The notes below the pieces were generated by a model. It ran no database searches, was not told the origin of the DNA, and saw only the letters and a list, made by a program, of their open reading frames with translations. Below, piece by piece: positions 24,459 through 32,431 of a stretch of 64,000 bases of DNA. The translations under genes and the position numbers were made by a program. The stretch is from Paenibacillus sp. EZ-K15. Its GTDB lineage: Bacteria > Bacillota > Bacilli > Paenibacillales > Paenibacillaceae. The stretch covers positions 373,368 to 437,367 of the forward strand of contig NZ_PDHM01000012.1 of the NCBI RefSeq assembly GCF_002573715.1, written 5' to 3'. Positions within the stretch are counted from its first letter, which is position 1. Each line of letters opens with the position of its first letter.

Positions 24459-26183
24459 ATGAATCAAACGCATAGCGAAATATTGCCAAGTGAAGTTTCA
24501 CATTCCAATATGAAGAGTTACGAGCAGGCGCGCTCCGAGTTTTCATGGGACGAAATCGAGAGACATTTTACTTGGTATGAGACGGGCAAAGTAAATATGG
24601 CGTATGAAGCTATTGATCGTCATGTAGCAGAGGGGCGAGGAGACAAGGTAGCTCTCCTGTACAGTGACGCCAATCGCGAGGAATCTATTACTTATGCGCA
24701 GTTGAAAGAGAAATCCGACAAGTTCGGTAATGTACTCCGCAAATATGGCGTTGGCAAGGGTGATCGGGTATTTATCTTTATGCCGCGCGGCCCTGAGCTC
24801 TATGCCGGTTTGCTGGGCATTCTGAAGGTTGGCGCCGTGGTCGGCCCATTGTTCGAGGCGTTTATGGAAACGGCGGTAAAGGACCGTCTAGAGGACAGTG
24901 GTGCTGTTGCACTGATTACGACGCCTGCACTGTTATCACGTGTGAAGCGAGACGAGTTGCCTGAATTGAAACATATTTTTGTTGTTGGCGAGATTGAGGA
25001 GGAGGACCCGCGGCTAGTAAGCTACCACGAGGAAGTAGAGGCTGCATCAAGTGAGCTGGAGATTGAATGGCTTGAGCGTGAAGATGGATTGATCATGCAC
25101 TATACATCAGGCTCTACCGGGAAACCGAAGGGCGTGTATCACGTGCAGAATGCCATGATTCAGCATTATTATACGGGCAAGGTTGTTTTGGATTTAAGGG
25201 AAGATGATATATATTGGTGCACGGCGGACCCGGGCTGGGTAACCGGTACGTCCTACGGTATTTTTGCACCGTGGTTGAACGGGGTTACCAATGTCATTCG
25301 CGGAGGCCGTTTCAGTCCACAGGATTGGTACAGCACGTTAGTGAACAACAAGGTAACGGTATGGTACAGCGCTCCGACCGCTTTCCGCATGTTGATGGGT
25401 GCCGGTTCCGATCTTATCGACCAATATGATTTGAGCCATGTACGGCATATTCTATCTGTTGGTGAGCCGCTTAATCCCGAGGTGGTACGTTGGGGACACA
25501 AGGCTTATAAGCATCGTATCCATGACACATGGTGGATGACAGAGACCGGCGGACAGCTGATCTGTAATTACCCGGGCATGGCGATCAAGCCAGGATCCAT
25601 GGGGCGTCCGGTGCCGGGCATTACAGCTAAGATTTTAGATGATCAGGGGAGAGAAGTGCCTCCGTACACGATGGGTAATTTGGCCATCAAGACACCTTGG
25701 CCGTCCATGATGAGAAAAATTTGGAACAACGAGGCGAAGTATGAAGAATACTTCCGAATTCCGGGCTGGTACATTTCAGGTGATTCGGCATATATGGATG
25801 AAGAAGGATACTTCTGGTTCCAGGGCAGAATAGATGATGTGATTAATTCGTCCGGTGAGCGAATCGGACCGTTCGAAGTGGAGAGCAAGTTGGTTGAGCA
25901 TCCCGCTGTCGCTGAAGCCGGCGTGATTGGTAAGCCTGATGTAACCCGTGGCGAGATCATTAAAGCCTTTATCTCCTTACGTGAGGGGTATACACCTACT
26001 CAGGAGCTCAAGGATGAAATCTACCGTTTCGTAAAGGAAGGACTTTCCGCTCATGCCGCACCTCGAGAAATTGAGTTTAAGGAAAAACTTCCGAAGACGC
26101 GCTCCGGTAAGATCATGCGCCGCGTACTAAAAGCGTGGGAACTGGATCTTCCGACAGGCGATTTGTCCACGATTGAAGATTAA
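24459..26183 (+). CDS. acsA: Acetyl-CoA synthetase
   Basis: AcsA makes acetyl-CoA from acetate, ATP and CoA by way of acetyl-AMP. The 574-residue protein has the adenylate-forming signatures: the phosphate loop YTSGSTGKPKG, the WWMTETGG segment, the hinge region with SGDSAYMDEEGYFWFQGR, and the A10 motif LPKTRSGKIMRR with catalytic K551. That lysine corresponds to K549 of B. subtilis AcsA, the target of AcuA. The N-terminus is the short Bacillus type. GAGGATG precedes the ATG. It is controlled by a promoter and a cre candidate in the region shared with acuA. Confidence 0.95.
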   Translation: MNQTHSEILPSEVSHSNMKSYEQARSEFSWDEIERHFTWYETGKVNMAYEAIDRHVAEGRGDKVALLYSDANREESITYAQLKEKSDKFGNVLRKYGVGKGDRVFIFMPRGPELYAGLLGILKVGAVVGPLFEAFMETAVKDRLEDSGAVALITTPALLSRVKRDELPELKHIFVVGEIEEEDPRLVSYHEEVEAASSELEIEWLEREDGLIMHYTSGSTGKPKGVYHVQNAMIQHYYTGKVVLDLREDDIYWCTADPGWVTGTSYGIFAPWLNGVTNVIRGGRFSPQDWYSTLVNNKVTVWYSAPTAFRMLMGAGSDLIDQYDLSHVRHILSVGEPLNPEVVRWGHKAYKHRIHDTWWMTETGGQLICNYPGMAIKPGSMGRPVPGITAKILDDQGREVPPYTMGNLAIKTPWPSMMRKIWNNEAKYEEYFRIPGWYISGDSAYMDEEGYFWFQGRIDDVINSSGERIGPFEVESKLVEHPAVAEAGVIGKPDVTRGEIIKAFISLREGYTPTQELKDEIYRFVKEGLSAHAAPREIEFKEKLPKTRSGKIMRRVLKAWELDLPTGDLSTIED

Positions 26184-26202
26184 ACCGTGATCAAGAACCG
26201 GG

Positions 26203-26249
26203 CTGACAATGGAGATGGTGACCACCATTTCCATTGTCAGTCTTTTTTT
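26203..26249 (+). terminator. Terminator of acsA
   Basis: A long stem (ctgacaatggagatgg with its near-complement accatttccattgtcag) followed by seven T. Confidence 0.9.
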
Positions 26250-26324
26250 AGAGAAAGCTTAAACTTCCGAGGTTAACCTCCTTATCTCGCAAGTGGAATA
26301 TATGTATAAGTATCTGCTTTACCT

Positions 26325-26381
26325 AAAAAATAAAGCCAGCCCTTCTAACAGATGATCTCTGTAGAGGGGCTGGCTTTTTAT
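26325..26381 (-). terminator. Terminator of the class A PBP gene
   Basis: Stem aagccagcccctct / agaagggctggctt on the minus strand, followed by a T-run, 13 bases after the stop at 26394. Confidence 0.85.
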
Positions 26382-26393
26382 TAGTATACCAAT

Positions 26394-29300
26394 CTATTTT
26401 TTCTCGAAATATACGGCCGGTGAAGCAGCAGATTCACCGATTGGATTAACGGCAGTTACTCTAAAGGTACCGCCGATTGGGTTACCCGAGGAGTAGTAGA
26501 ACTCCGTGCTCTTGCTTGAGCCAAGAAGCTGGTAATTGCCATCACTGTTCGGACTGATGTAGATGTTGTAGACCATTACTTCTTCCTCTGGAGCATTGCC
26601 GCTCCAGGTGGCCTGGAAGCCCTCAGGGGTAGCCGCAAGGGTCGGCTGACCTGGTGCAGACGGTACGGTAGTAGCACCTTCATTCCCAAGTTCCAGGTCG
26701 TCATTGGGATCTCCCTCCGTGATGCCGTCACCAGGATTATCGATGTCGTCATCCGGATTCGTGTCGTTATCGCCTGGAACTTCGAATCCAGGTGCTGTAC
26801 CGCCCACAATAGCGCTTGGTTCAGATGTTTTGCCGGCTACGTCAACGGCAACAACGTAATAGGAAGTAAACATTCCGTCAGCTCCAAGTCCCGAGAAGAC
26901 AAGGCTCTCGTCGCCGAGCACCACCTGCCCTTGATGTGTAAACGGACTGCCGTTAACGGACTTAAAGAGCCGGTATCCGACAACATCAGGAGATCCGCTG
27001 GCATTAAAGCTGATGGACCCGCTGCCCATCGAATAATGTACGTTTTTCGGTGGGGTAGGGGCTTTGCCATCATCTGTTCTTGGGTCAACCTTGCTTGGCA
27101 TCCCTTTCTTCGCGTCCTGCGGAAGATAAGATTCCAGCGATCTCTTTTCACCTTTCATGACCTTCAAGGCGTTCTGCAGTTCTATAATCAGCTCATCAAG
27201 GGGCTTCTCACGCTTGATTACGATTTGTTCTCTCAACATATCCAAAGGCGTCGCTTCCTGTGGAATGTAATTTACGCCCCGATAGGTGATATATTTCGCT
27301 TTTGCGATACCGTCATCGCTTTCGGTAGGCACAAACTTCACATTAAACAGATCCGTTACGAATCTGTCCGTTAAGGCCGTCGGCAGCTTGCCGCTGTAAG
27401 CGGAAACCGTCTTGGACGTTATGCCTTCAGGCTTCTCGAACGTTTTGGTCGGGAACAGCTCCGGTTTCACGTCCGTCACTTCGTTCATGATTTTGGCCCA
27501 AATGGCCTGGGCGTGCTTGCGCTGGTCTCCAACAAGCGTATTTTTTTGTTCCTTATATCCGACCCATACGCCTAGCGTAACGTCAGGCGAGTATCCCATG
27601 AACCAGACATCCCCATAGTTCTGGGTGGATCCGGTTTTACCAACAACCGGAACTTCATTGAATTTCTTGTACGTGTCTCTGACCTTGCTGCCTGTTCCGT
27701 TCGTAATGACGGTACGGAGCATATCCGTCATGAGATACGCGGTTTGTTCAGAGAATACCTGTTCCGGTTTTACTTCGTGTTTATAGACAATATTACCTTT
27801 GGAATCCACGATTTTCTCAATCATGAAAGCGTCCGTGAATTTGCCTTGGTTGCCGATGGCACTGTATGCATTGGTGAGTTCTTCCACTGTTACCCCGTAA
27901 TGCAGCCCCCCCAGTACACCGGTGGAAGCATTATAATCGTCTTTCTCCAAGGTAGTGATACCCAGCTTCTTGGAAAACTCCCAAGCCTTCTCGATGCCGA
28001 CCGTATTGTTAAACAACTTGAGCGCCACCGTATTGGTTGAATTGTTCAGTGCCTGTCTTGCCGTCATCAATCCCCTATACCCGCTGTACGAGTTTTTAGG
28101 AATATGGAACACTTTGCTGTAGTCCTTTAAGATGATCGGTGAATCGTCCACCACGCTGGCAGGCTGAATCGCCCCCGAATCAAGTGCCGGTAAATAGGCG
28201 GCTATAGGTTTCATGGCAGATCCAGGTTGTCGTTTCATTTGCGTAGCGTAGTTCATTTGTTCTGTGTTAAAATCCCTGCCCTCAATCATACCGAGAATGG
28301 CGCCGGTTTTGTTGTCGATCATCATCGCGGCGGTTTGCTCCATTCCTTTTTCCGCGCTGTCAGGCACGTAGTTGCTGTCATTCTCTGCGATGGAGCGCAT
28401 GGTTTTGTATAATGTCCGGTCGATGGTGGTGTAAACACGGTAACCGCCTGTGCTGAGCTGAGCTCGGGATGCATCCATCAGATCGGAGTTCGCTTGCGTG
28501 CCTTTTGCGTTCTCTTCGGCTTCCTCGCTCAGTTGCATCAGGATATTCGATGCTTGGCGTTCTACTTCCATCATGAGATAAGGATAAGTCACATAGGCCT
28601 TCTGCGTCCGAGGAGCAAGCGATTTTTTGACATCGAATGCCTTGGCCTCTTCATACTCGGCTTGCGTTATTTTACCTTCTTCCAGCATGCTTGCCAGCAC
28701 GCGGTGCTGGCGGTTTATTGCACGGTTGAATGATTTCTCGTCAAATTCCCCCTTGCCGTTGAAGGCAGAGTAGGAGGACGGTAGCTGCGGAAGACCTGCC
28801 AAATATGCAGCTTGAGCCACATTCAGATCATTCAGATTGTTAATGTTAAATATACCTTTTGCTGCAGCCTTGATCCCGAACAGTTGGTATCCGCTGGAAC
28901 CGTTGCCGTAAGGAACCTTGTTCAAGTAGGCTGTTAAAATTTGGTCTTTACTCAAAAAGCGTTCCATACGCATGGCCAGCAGCATTTCTTTGACCTTGCG
29001 GTTATCGGTTTTGTCGCGACTTAAAAAAGTGAGCCTGGCCAGCTGTTGCGTCAACGTGCTGCCGCCGGTTTGAACCGACTCGTTCAGCACGCGTTCCTTC
29101 ACGGCGCGAGCGGTACCTTTTATGTCAACACCCTTATGTGTATAAAAACGGTTATCTTCTATGGATACGACGGCATCCTTCACAAGCTGGGGAATATCCT
29201 TGAATTCCACAGGTCGTCTGTCTTCTTCGGTTCTAAGCTGCCCGATCGGTGAGCCATCCGCGAAGTAGGCGAAGCCCGTTATAGCATTGTCGTTCACCGT

Positions 29301-29501
29301 ATTCTCGATGAGAGCCCTGGATCTTACTGGCTCATTCTCAACAATAGAGGTTACGTAGCCACCTATGGCTCCTCCGGCGAACAAAACGCCCATCAGACCT
29401 ACCACAAAGAGCCATCCGATGACGGATCCGAGCACCCGCAGAAAGGACCGTTTACGCGGTTTCTTCTGTTTTTCAGGCTCTTGTTTTTTCTCCTCAACCA
29501 T
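26394..29501 (-). CDS. ponA: Class A penicillin-binding protein (PBP1A type) with fibronectin-like C-terminus
   Basis: This bifunctional enzyme polymerises and cross-links peptidoglycan outside the membrane. After a basic cytoplasmic tail and one membrane span (about residues 27-50) comes the GT51 glycosyltransferase with SIEDNRFYTHKGVD (catalytic E115) and GGSTLTQQLARL, then the transpeptidase with GSAMKP near residue 430, SNT-type motif in NNSTNTVAL, and KTGST. The last 230 residues hold two fibronectin type III-like domains joined by an acidic linker rich in Asp, Asn and Pro. The protein (1035 residues) is longer than B. subtilis PBP1 because of these. AAAGGAGGAG precedes the ATG. Confidence 0.93.
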   Translation of the reverse strand: MVEEKKQEPEKQKKPRKRSFLRVLGSVIGWLFVVGLMGVLFAGGAIGGYVTSIVENEPVRSRALIENTVNDNAITGFAYFADGSPIGQLRTEEDRRPVEFKDIPQLVKDAVVSIEDNRFYTHKGVDIKGTARAVKERVLNESVQTGGSTLTQQLARLTFLSRDKTDNRKVKEMLLAMRMERFLSKDQILTAYLNKVPYGNGSSGYQLFGIKAAAKGIFNINNLNDLNVAQAAYLAGLPQLPSSYSAFNGKGEFDEKSFNRAINRQHRVLASMLEEGKITQAEYEEAKAFDVKKSLAPRTQKAYVTYPYLMMEVERQASNILMQLSEEAEENAKGTQANSDLMDASRAQLSTGGYRVYTTIDRTLYKTMRSIAENDSNYVPDSAEKGMEQTAAMMIDNKTGAILGMIEGRDFNTEQMNYATQMKRQPGSAMKPIAAYLPALDSGAIQPASVVDDSPIILKDYSKVFHIPKNSYSGYRGLMTARQALNNSTNTVALKLFNNTVGIEKAWEFSKKLGITTLEKDDYNASTGVLGGLHYGVTVEELTNAYSAIGNQGKFTDAFMIEKIVDSKGNIVYKHEVKPEQVFSEQTAYLMTDMLRTVITNGTGSKVRDTYKKFNEVPVVGKTGSTQNYGDVWFMGYSPDVTLGVWVGYKEQKNTLVGDQRKHAQAIWAKIMNEVTDVKPELFPTKTFEKPEGITSKTVSAYSGKLPTALTDRFVTDLFNVKFVPTESDDGIAKAKYITYRGVNYIPQEATPLDMLREQIVIKREKPLDELIIELQNALKVMKGEKRSLESYLPQDAKKGMPSKVDPRTDDGKAPTPPKNVHYSMGSGSISFNASGSPDVVGYRLFKSVNGSPFTHQGQVVLGDESLVFSGLGADGMFTSYYVVAVDVAGKTSEPSAIVGGTAPGFEVPGDNDTNPDDDIDNPGDGITEGDPNDDLELGNEGATTVPSAPGQPTLAATPEGFQATWSGNAPEEEVMVYNIYISPNSDGNYQLLGSSKSTEFYYSSGNPIGGTFRVTAVNPIGESAASPAVYFEKK

Positions 29502-29596
29502 GAATGTATACTCCTCCTTTTAACGCACCTATTATAGCATAAATCGAAGGTTTTGAATCATGTGTCCCTACATAGCGTGTCCTTTTTTGAGGAAGA

Positions 29597-29626
29597 TTGA
29601 CTTTTTCGGGAAGCATATGATACAAA
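29597..29626 (+). promoter_or_regulatory. Promoter candidate for the T-box tyrS transcript
   Basis: TTGACT at 29597-29602, an 18 bp spacer and TACAAA at 29621-29626, directly upstream of the T-box leader. Confidence 0.5.
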
Positions 29627-29639
29627 TAATGCAAAGTTC

Positions 29640-29924
29640 ATATCGTGAAAAGCTTTGAAGGACCCCAGTAGAAGGCGGAACCTTTCGTTTCCAGAGAGTC
29701 GGTGGGTGGTGTAAACCGATAACGAGCCCCTTTGAATTACCGTCCGGAGCTGACCGGGGGAAACAGAGCCGTGCACCTGTACGGTTGTTACAGTAGTCCG
29801 GTTCCGGGATGACAACCCGTTATGGCAATGAAGTGAAAATCCGTTCCTGAGGTAACGGATTTTAATTAGGGTGGTAACGCGAGCGCTCCTACTCGTCCCT
29901 TGGGATGAGTGGGAGCTTTTTTGC
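29640..29924 (+). promoter_or_regulatory. T-box riboswitch controlling tyrS
   Basis: The leader has the Stem I landmarks (AGTA-containing bulge near 29670, GAGAG and GGTGGTG segments near 29695-29710), the T-box sequence AGGGTGGTAACGCG at 29868-29881, and a terminator stem (gctcctactcgtccc / gggatgagtgggagc) at 29885-29916 with a T-run. The probable specifier is TAC (Tyr) at 29738-29740 in the GAATTACC loop, in keeping with the gene downstream. Uncharged tRNA-Tyr would favour the antiterminator. Confidence 0.93.
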
Positions 29925-29954
29925 GTTCAAAATTAGAGGGAGGTGTATGGAAAC

Positions 29955-31208
29955 ATGAAATGGGATGTGTTATCGAACGTCCAGCAGCAGGAGGTGGAAC
30001 GCCAGATGGAGGTGATCTCCCGTGGAGCGGTGGAGATCATTCCGGAAGAAGAGATGAGGCAGAAGGTGATGACATCGGTTGTAACCGGCGAGCCGCTGCG
30101 CGTGAAGCTGGGAATGGACCCGTCAGCGCCCGATCTTCACGTCGGGCATACCGTCGTGCTGCAGAAGCTGCGTCAGTTCCAGGAACTCGGACATGAAGTA
30201 CAGCTCATCATCGGGGACTTTACTGGCAGGATCGGAGATCCGACAGGCAAATCCGAGACGCGCAAGCAGTTGTCGGAAGAGGATGTGAGGCGTCATGCGG
30301 AAACGTACAAGAAACAAATATACAAAGTATTGGATCCTGAAAAAACGAAGGTATATTACAACTCCGAGTGGCTTGCGCCGATGACTTTTGCTGATGTGGT
30401 CAGCTTATCGGCAAAGGTTACGGTGGCACGGATGCTGGAGCGAGATGATTTTACTAAACGTTACCAGGGCGGGCGTCCGATCAGCATCCACGAGTTCTTT
30501 TACCCGTTGATGCAGGGTATGGATTCCGTGGCGCTAAAGACCGATGTCGAGCTTGGGGGAACGGACCAGAAGTTTAACTTGCTGATGGGGCGAACTCTGC
30601 AGAAGGAGTATGGTACAGAGCCTCAGGTTGCGATCACGATGCCGCTTATCGAAGGACTTGACGGTATACAGAAGATGAGTAAGAGCTTGGGGAATTACAT
30701 CGGTATCGATGAAGAACCAAATGAGATTTACGGTAAATCCATGTCCGTTCCGGACGAACTCATGCTTAAGTACTTCGGCTTGGCCACCGATATGGCAGGT
30801 GAGGAGGTAACCAGACTGGAGAAGGGGCTTCGGGACGGAAGCGTTCATCCCCGGGATGCCAAGATGAGTCTCTCGCACACTCTCGTTCGGATGTATCATG
30901 GGAGGGAGACTGCGGATGCCGCACAGCAGCATTTTGTGACCGTGTTCCAGCAGAAGGCACTTCCCGAAGACATTGAGGATTATATTGTACCTGAAGGAGA
31001 ACTGGATGAAGGAAAGATGACACTTATCAAATTGCTGACACTGCTCGGTTTTGCCGCTTCAAATGGTGAGGCCAGACGCAGTATCCAGCAGGGGGCCGTA
31101 AAATGGAATGGAGAAAAGTGCAGCGACACCCACGATGAGATCGTTCCTCAAGACGGGGATGTGGTTCAAGTGGGCAAGCGTAAATTTGCCAGACTGAAGC
31201 TTTCTTAA
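29955..31208 (+). CDS. tyrS: Tyrosyl-tRNA synthetase (TyrZ-like type)
   Basis: The enzyme charges tRNA-Tyr with tyrosine. The 417-residue protein has the class I signatures PDLHVGHTV (HIGH motif) and KMSKSLGNY (KMSKS motif), and a C-terminal S4-like RNA-binding domain from about residue 350 (ASNGEARRSIQQGAVKWNG). The catalytic domain, with LIIGDFTGRIGDPTGKSETR, matches the TyrZ type rather than the TyrS type of B. subtilis. The ATG at 29955 has GGGAGGTG about 10 bases upstream; GTG 29943 is an in-frame alternative. A T-box leader controls it, so this copy is probably a housekeeping one. Confidence 0.95.
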   Translation: MKWDVLSNVQQQEVERQMEVISRGAVEIIPEEEMRQKVMTSVVTGEPLRVKLGMDPSAPDLHVGHTVVLQKLRQFQELGHEVQLIIGDFTGRIGDPTGKSETRKQLSEEDVRRHAETYKKQIYKVLDPEKTKVYYNSEWLAPMTFADVVSLSAKVTVARMLERDDFTKRYQGGRPISIHEFFYPLMQGMDSVALKTDVELGGTDQKFNLLMGRTLQKEYGTEPQVAITMPLIEGLDGIQKMSKSLGNYIGIDEEPNEIYGKSMSVPDELMLKYFGLATDMAGEEVTRLEKGLRDGSVHPRDAKMSLSHTLVRMYHGRETADAAQQHFVTVFQQKALPEDIEDYIVPEGELDEGKMTLIKLLTLLGFAASNGEARRSIQQGAVKWNGEKCSDTHDEIVPQDGDVVQVGKRKFARLKLS

Positions 31209-31243
31209 GAAGATTGAACTTGCGGAGGATTCAGTTAGATATC

Positions 31244-31280
31244 AAAAAAAACCTGAAGGCCGAGGCCTTCAGGTTTTTTG
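31244..31280. terminator. Bidirectional terminator, tyrS / rpsD
   Basis: Stem aaacctgaaggc-cgag-gccttcaggttt with flanking A and T runs between convergent genes. Confidence 0.9.
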
Positions 31281-31295
31281 GGTTCCGAGTTAATC

Positions 31296-31898
31296 TTAAC
31301 GGTTGTAGAATTCGACGATTTGTTTCTCATCGATATCTTGGGAAAGTTCGGAACGTTCTGGAAGACGGATGTATTTCCCTTCCATTGCTGCTTCATCAAA
31401 CTCAAGGTAAGCTGGAAGATGTACGCGGTTAGCCAAAGCTTCCTTGATGGAAGAGAGGCTGCGGCTTCTTTCACGAAGACCGATTACATCGCCAGTGCTT
31501 ACAGCGTAAGAAGCGATATCGACTTTCTTGCCGTTCACAGTCACGTGACCGTGAGCTACCAATTGACGAGCACCCGCACGGGAGTTGCTGAAGCCAAGAC
31601 GGTAAACCAGGTTGTCCAGACGGCTCTCAAGCAGGAACATAAAGTTCTCACCAGCGATACCTTTCATGCCAGTTGCTTTGTTAAACAGGGTTTTAAATTG
31701 CTTCTCGCCCAAGCCGTACATGTGACGCAGCTTTTGCTTTTCTTGAAGCTGCATACCGTAGTTGCTAATTTTTCTCCGTTGGTTAGGACCATGCTGACCT
31801 GGAGGGAAAGGGCGTTTAGCCAATTCTTTACCTGTACCGCTCAGGGAGATTCCCAGACGACGGCTTAATTTAAATTTAGGACCGGTGTAACGTGCCAT
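31296..31898 (-). CDS. rpsD: 30S ribosomal protein S4
   Basis: S4 is a primary 16S rRNA binding protein and nucleates assembly of the small subunit body. The 200-residue protein has the ribosomal S4 N-terminal part ([22 protein letters not shown]) and the S4 RNA-binding domain at about residues 90-150 ([25 protein letters not shown]). It lacks the four zinc-binding cysteines near the N-terminus, so it is the C-minus form. It is monocistronic with its own promoter and a long leader, and stands beside tyrS as in other Bacillales. AAAGGAG precedes the ATG. Confidence 0.98.
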   Translation of the reverse strand: MARYTGPKFKLSRRLGISLSGTGKELAKRPFPPGQHGPNQRRKISNYGMQLQEKQKLRHMYGLGEKQFKTLFNKATGMKGIAGENFMFLLESRLDNLVYRLGFSNSRAGARQLVAHGHVTVNGKKVDIASYAVSTGDVIGLRERSRSLSSIKEALANRVHLPAYLEFDEAAMEGKYIRLPERSELSQDIDEKQIVEFYNR

Positions 31899-32083
31899 GT
31901 TATATAGACTCCTTTTTAATTAAAGTTTCATTAGGGCTCTATTTGCGCCGTATTTGTTTGCTCTAACCGTAATCTCCGGAAGATCTGCCAGGAAAGTTCA
32001 GCCGCTGTCCTGTCAGTAACAAATAACGTGAGGGTGACACAACCCGCCCAAATTCATGGAATGCATTGCATTCTTACTCAACA
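31899..32083 (-). promoter_or_regulatory. Long untranslated leader of rpsD
   Basis: About 185 bases separate the promoter from the rpsD start. In B. subtilis the rpsD leader binds S4 and represses its own translation or transcription. The stretch here contains several short complementary segments, but I could not confirm the S4-binding pseudoknot, so autoregulation is inferred from position and precedent. Confidence 0.45.
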
Positions 32084-32089
32084 ATAAAT

Positions 32090-32117
32090 ATTATATGAAG
32101 TAATGATATAAAGTCAA
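32090..32117 (-). promoter_or_regulatory. Strong sigma-A promoter of rpsD
   Basis: On the minus strand TTGACT (32117-32112), a 16 bp spacer and perfect TATAAT (32095-32090). Confidence 0.8.
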
Positions 32118-32431
32118 GTTCAACCTGTAACTTACTATAACTTGGTTTTTGTCTAATTTTGTCGATAGGACCATGGACCTAAAAATATTGTGAAAAACGC
32201 ATAAATTTTAATGCAAAAATGGGTAGAAAAGAGTAAGATGATATTGGATTAAGTAGTCTCATTTATCTAGTTACATATCGTAACATCTTTTTGGTGTTTA
32301 TCATGACCCTCCCAATATGTTGAACAGCTGGGTTACCGCTATTCATGCGGCAGCCAAATGGATCCTTACATTATGAATCGGAACGCCAGTCTTGGATAGG
32401 CCTTTTATAATGGTGCAAAGGAGCGCCCAAT

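Noticed and set aside
29558..29815. Minus-strand frame in the tyrS leader
   Set aside because: It covers the T-box Stem I region, which is a structured RNA on the plus strand.
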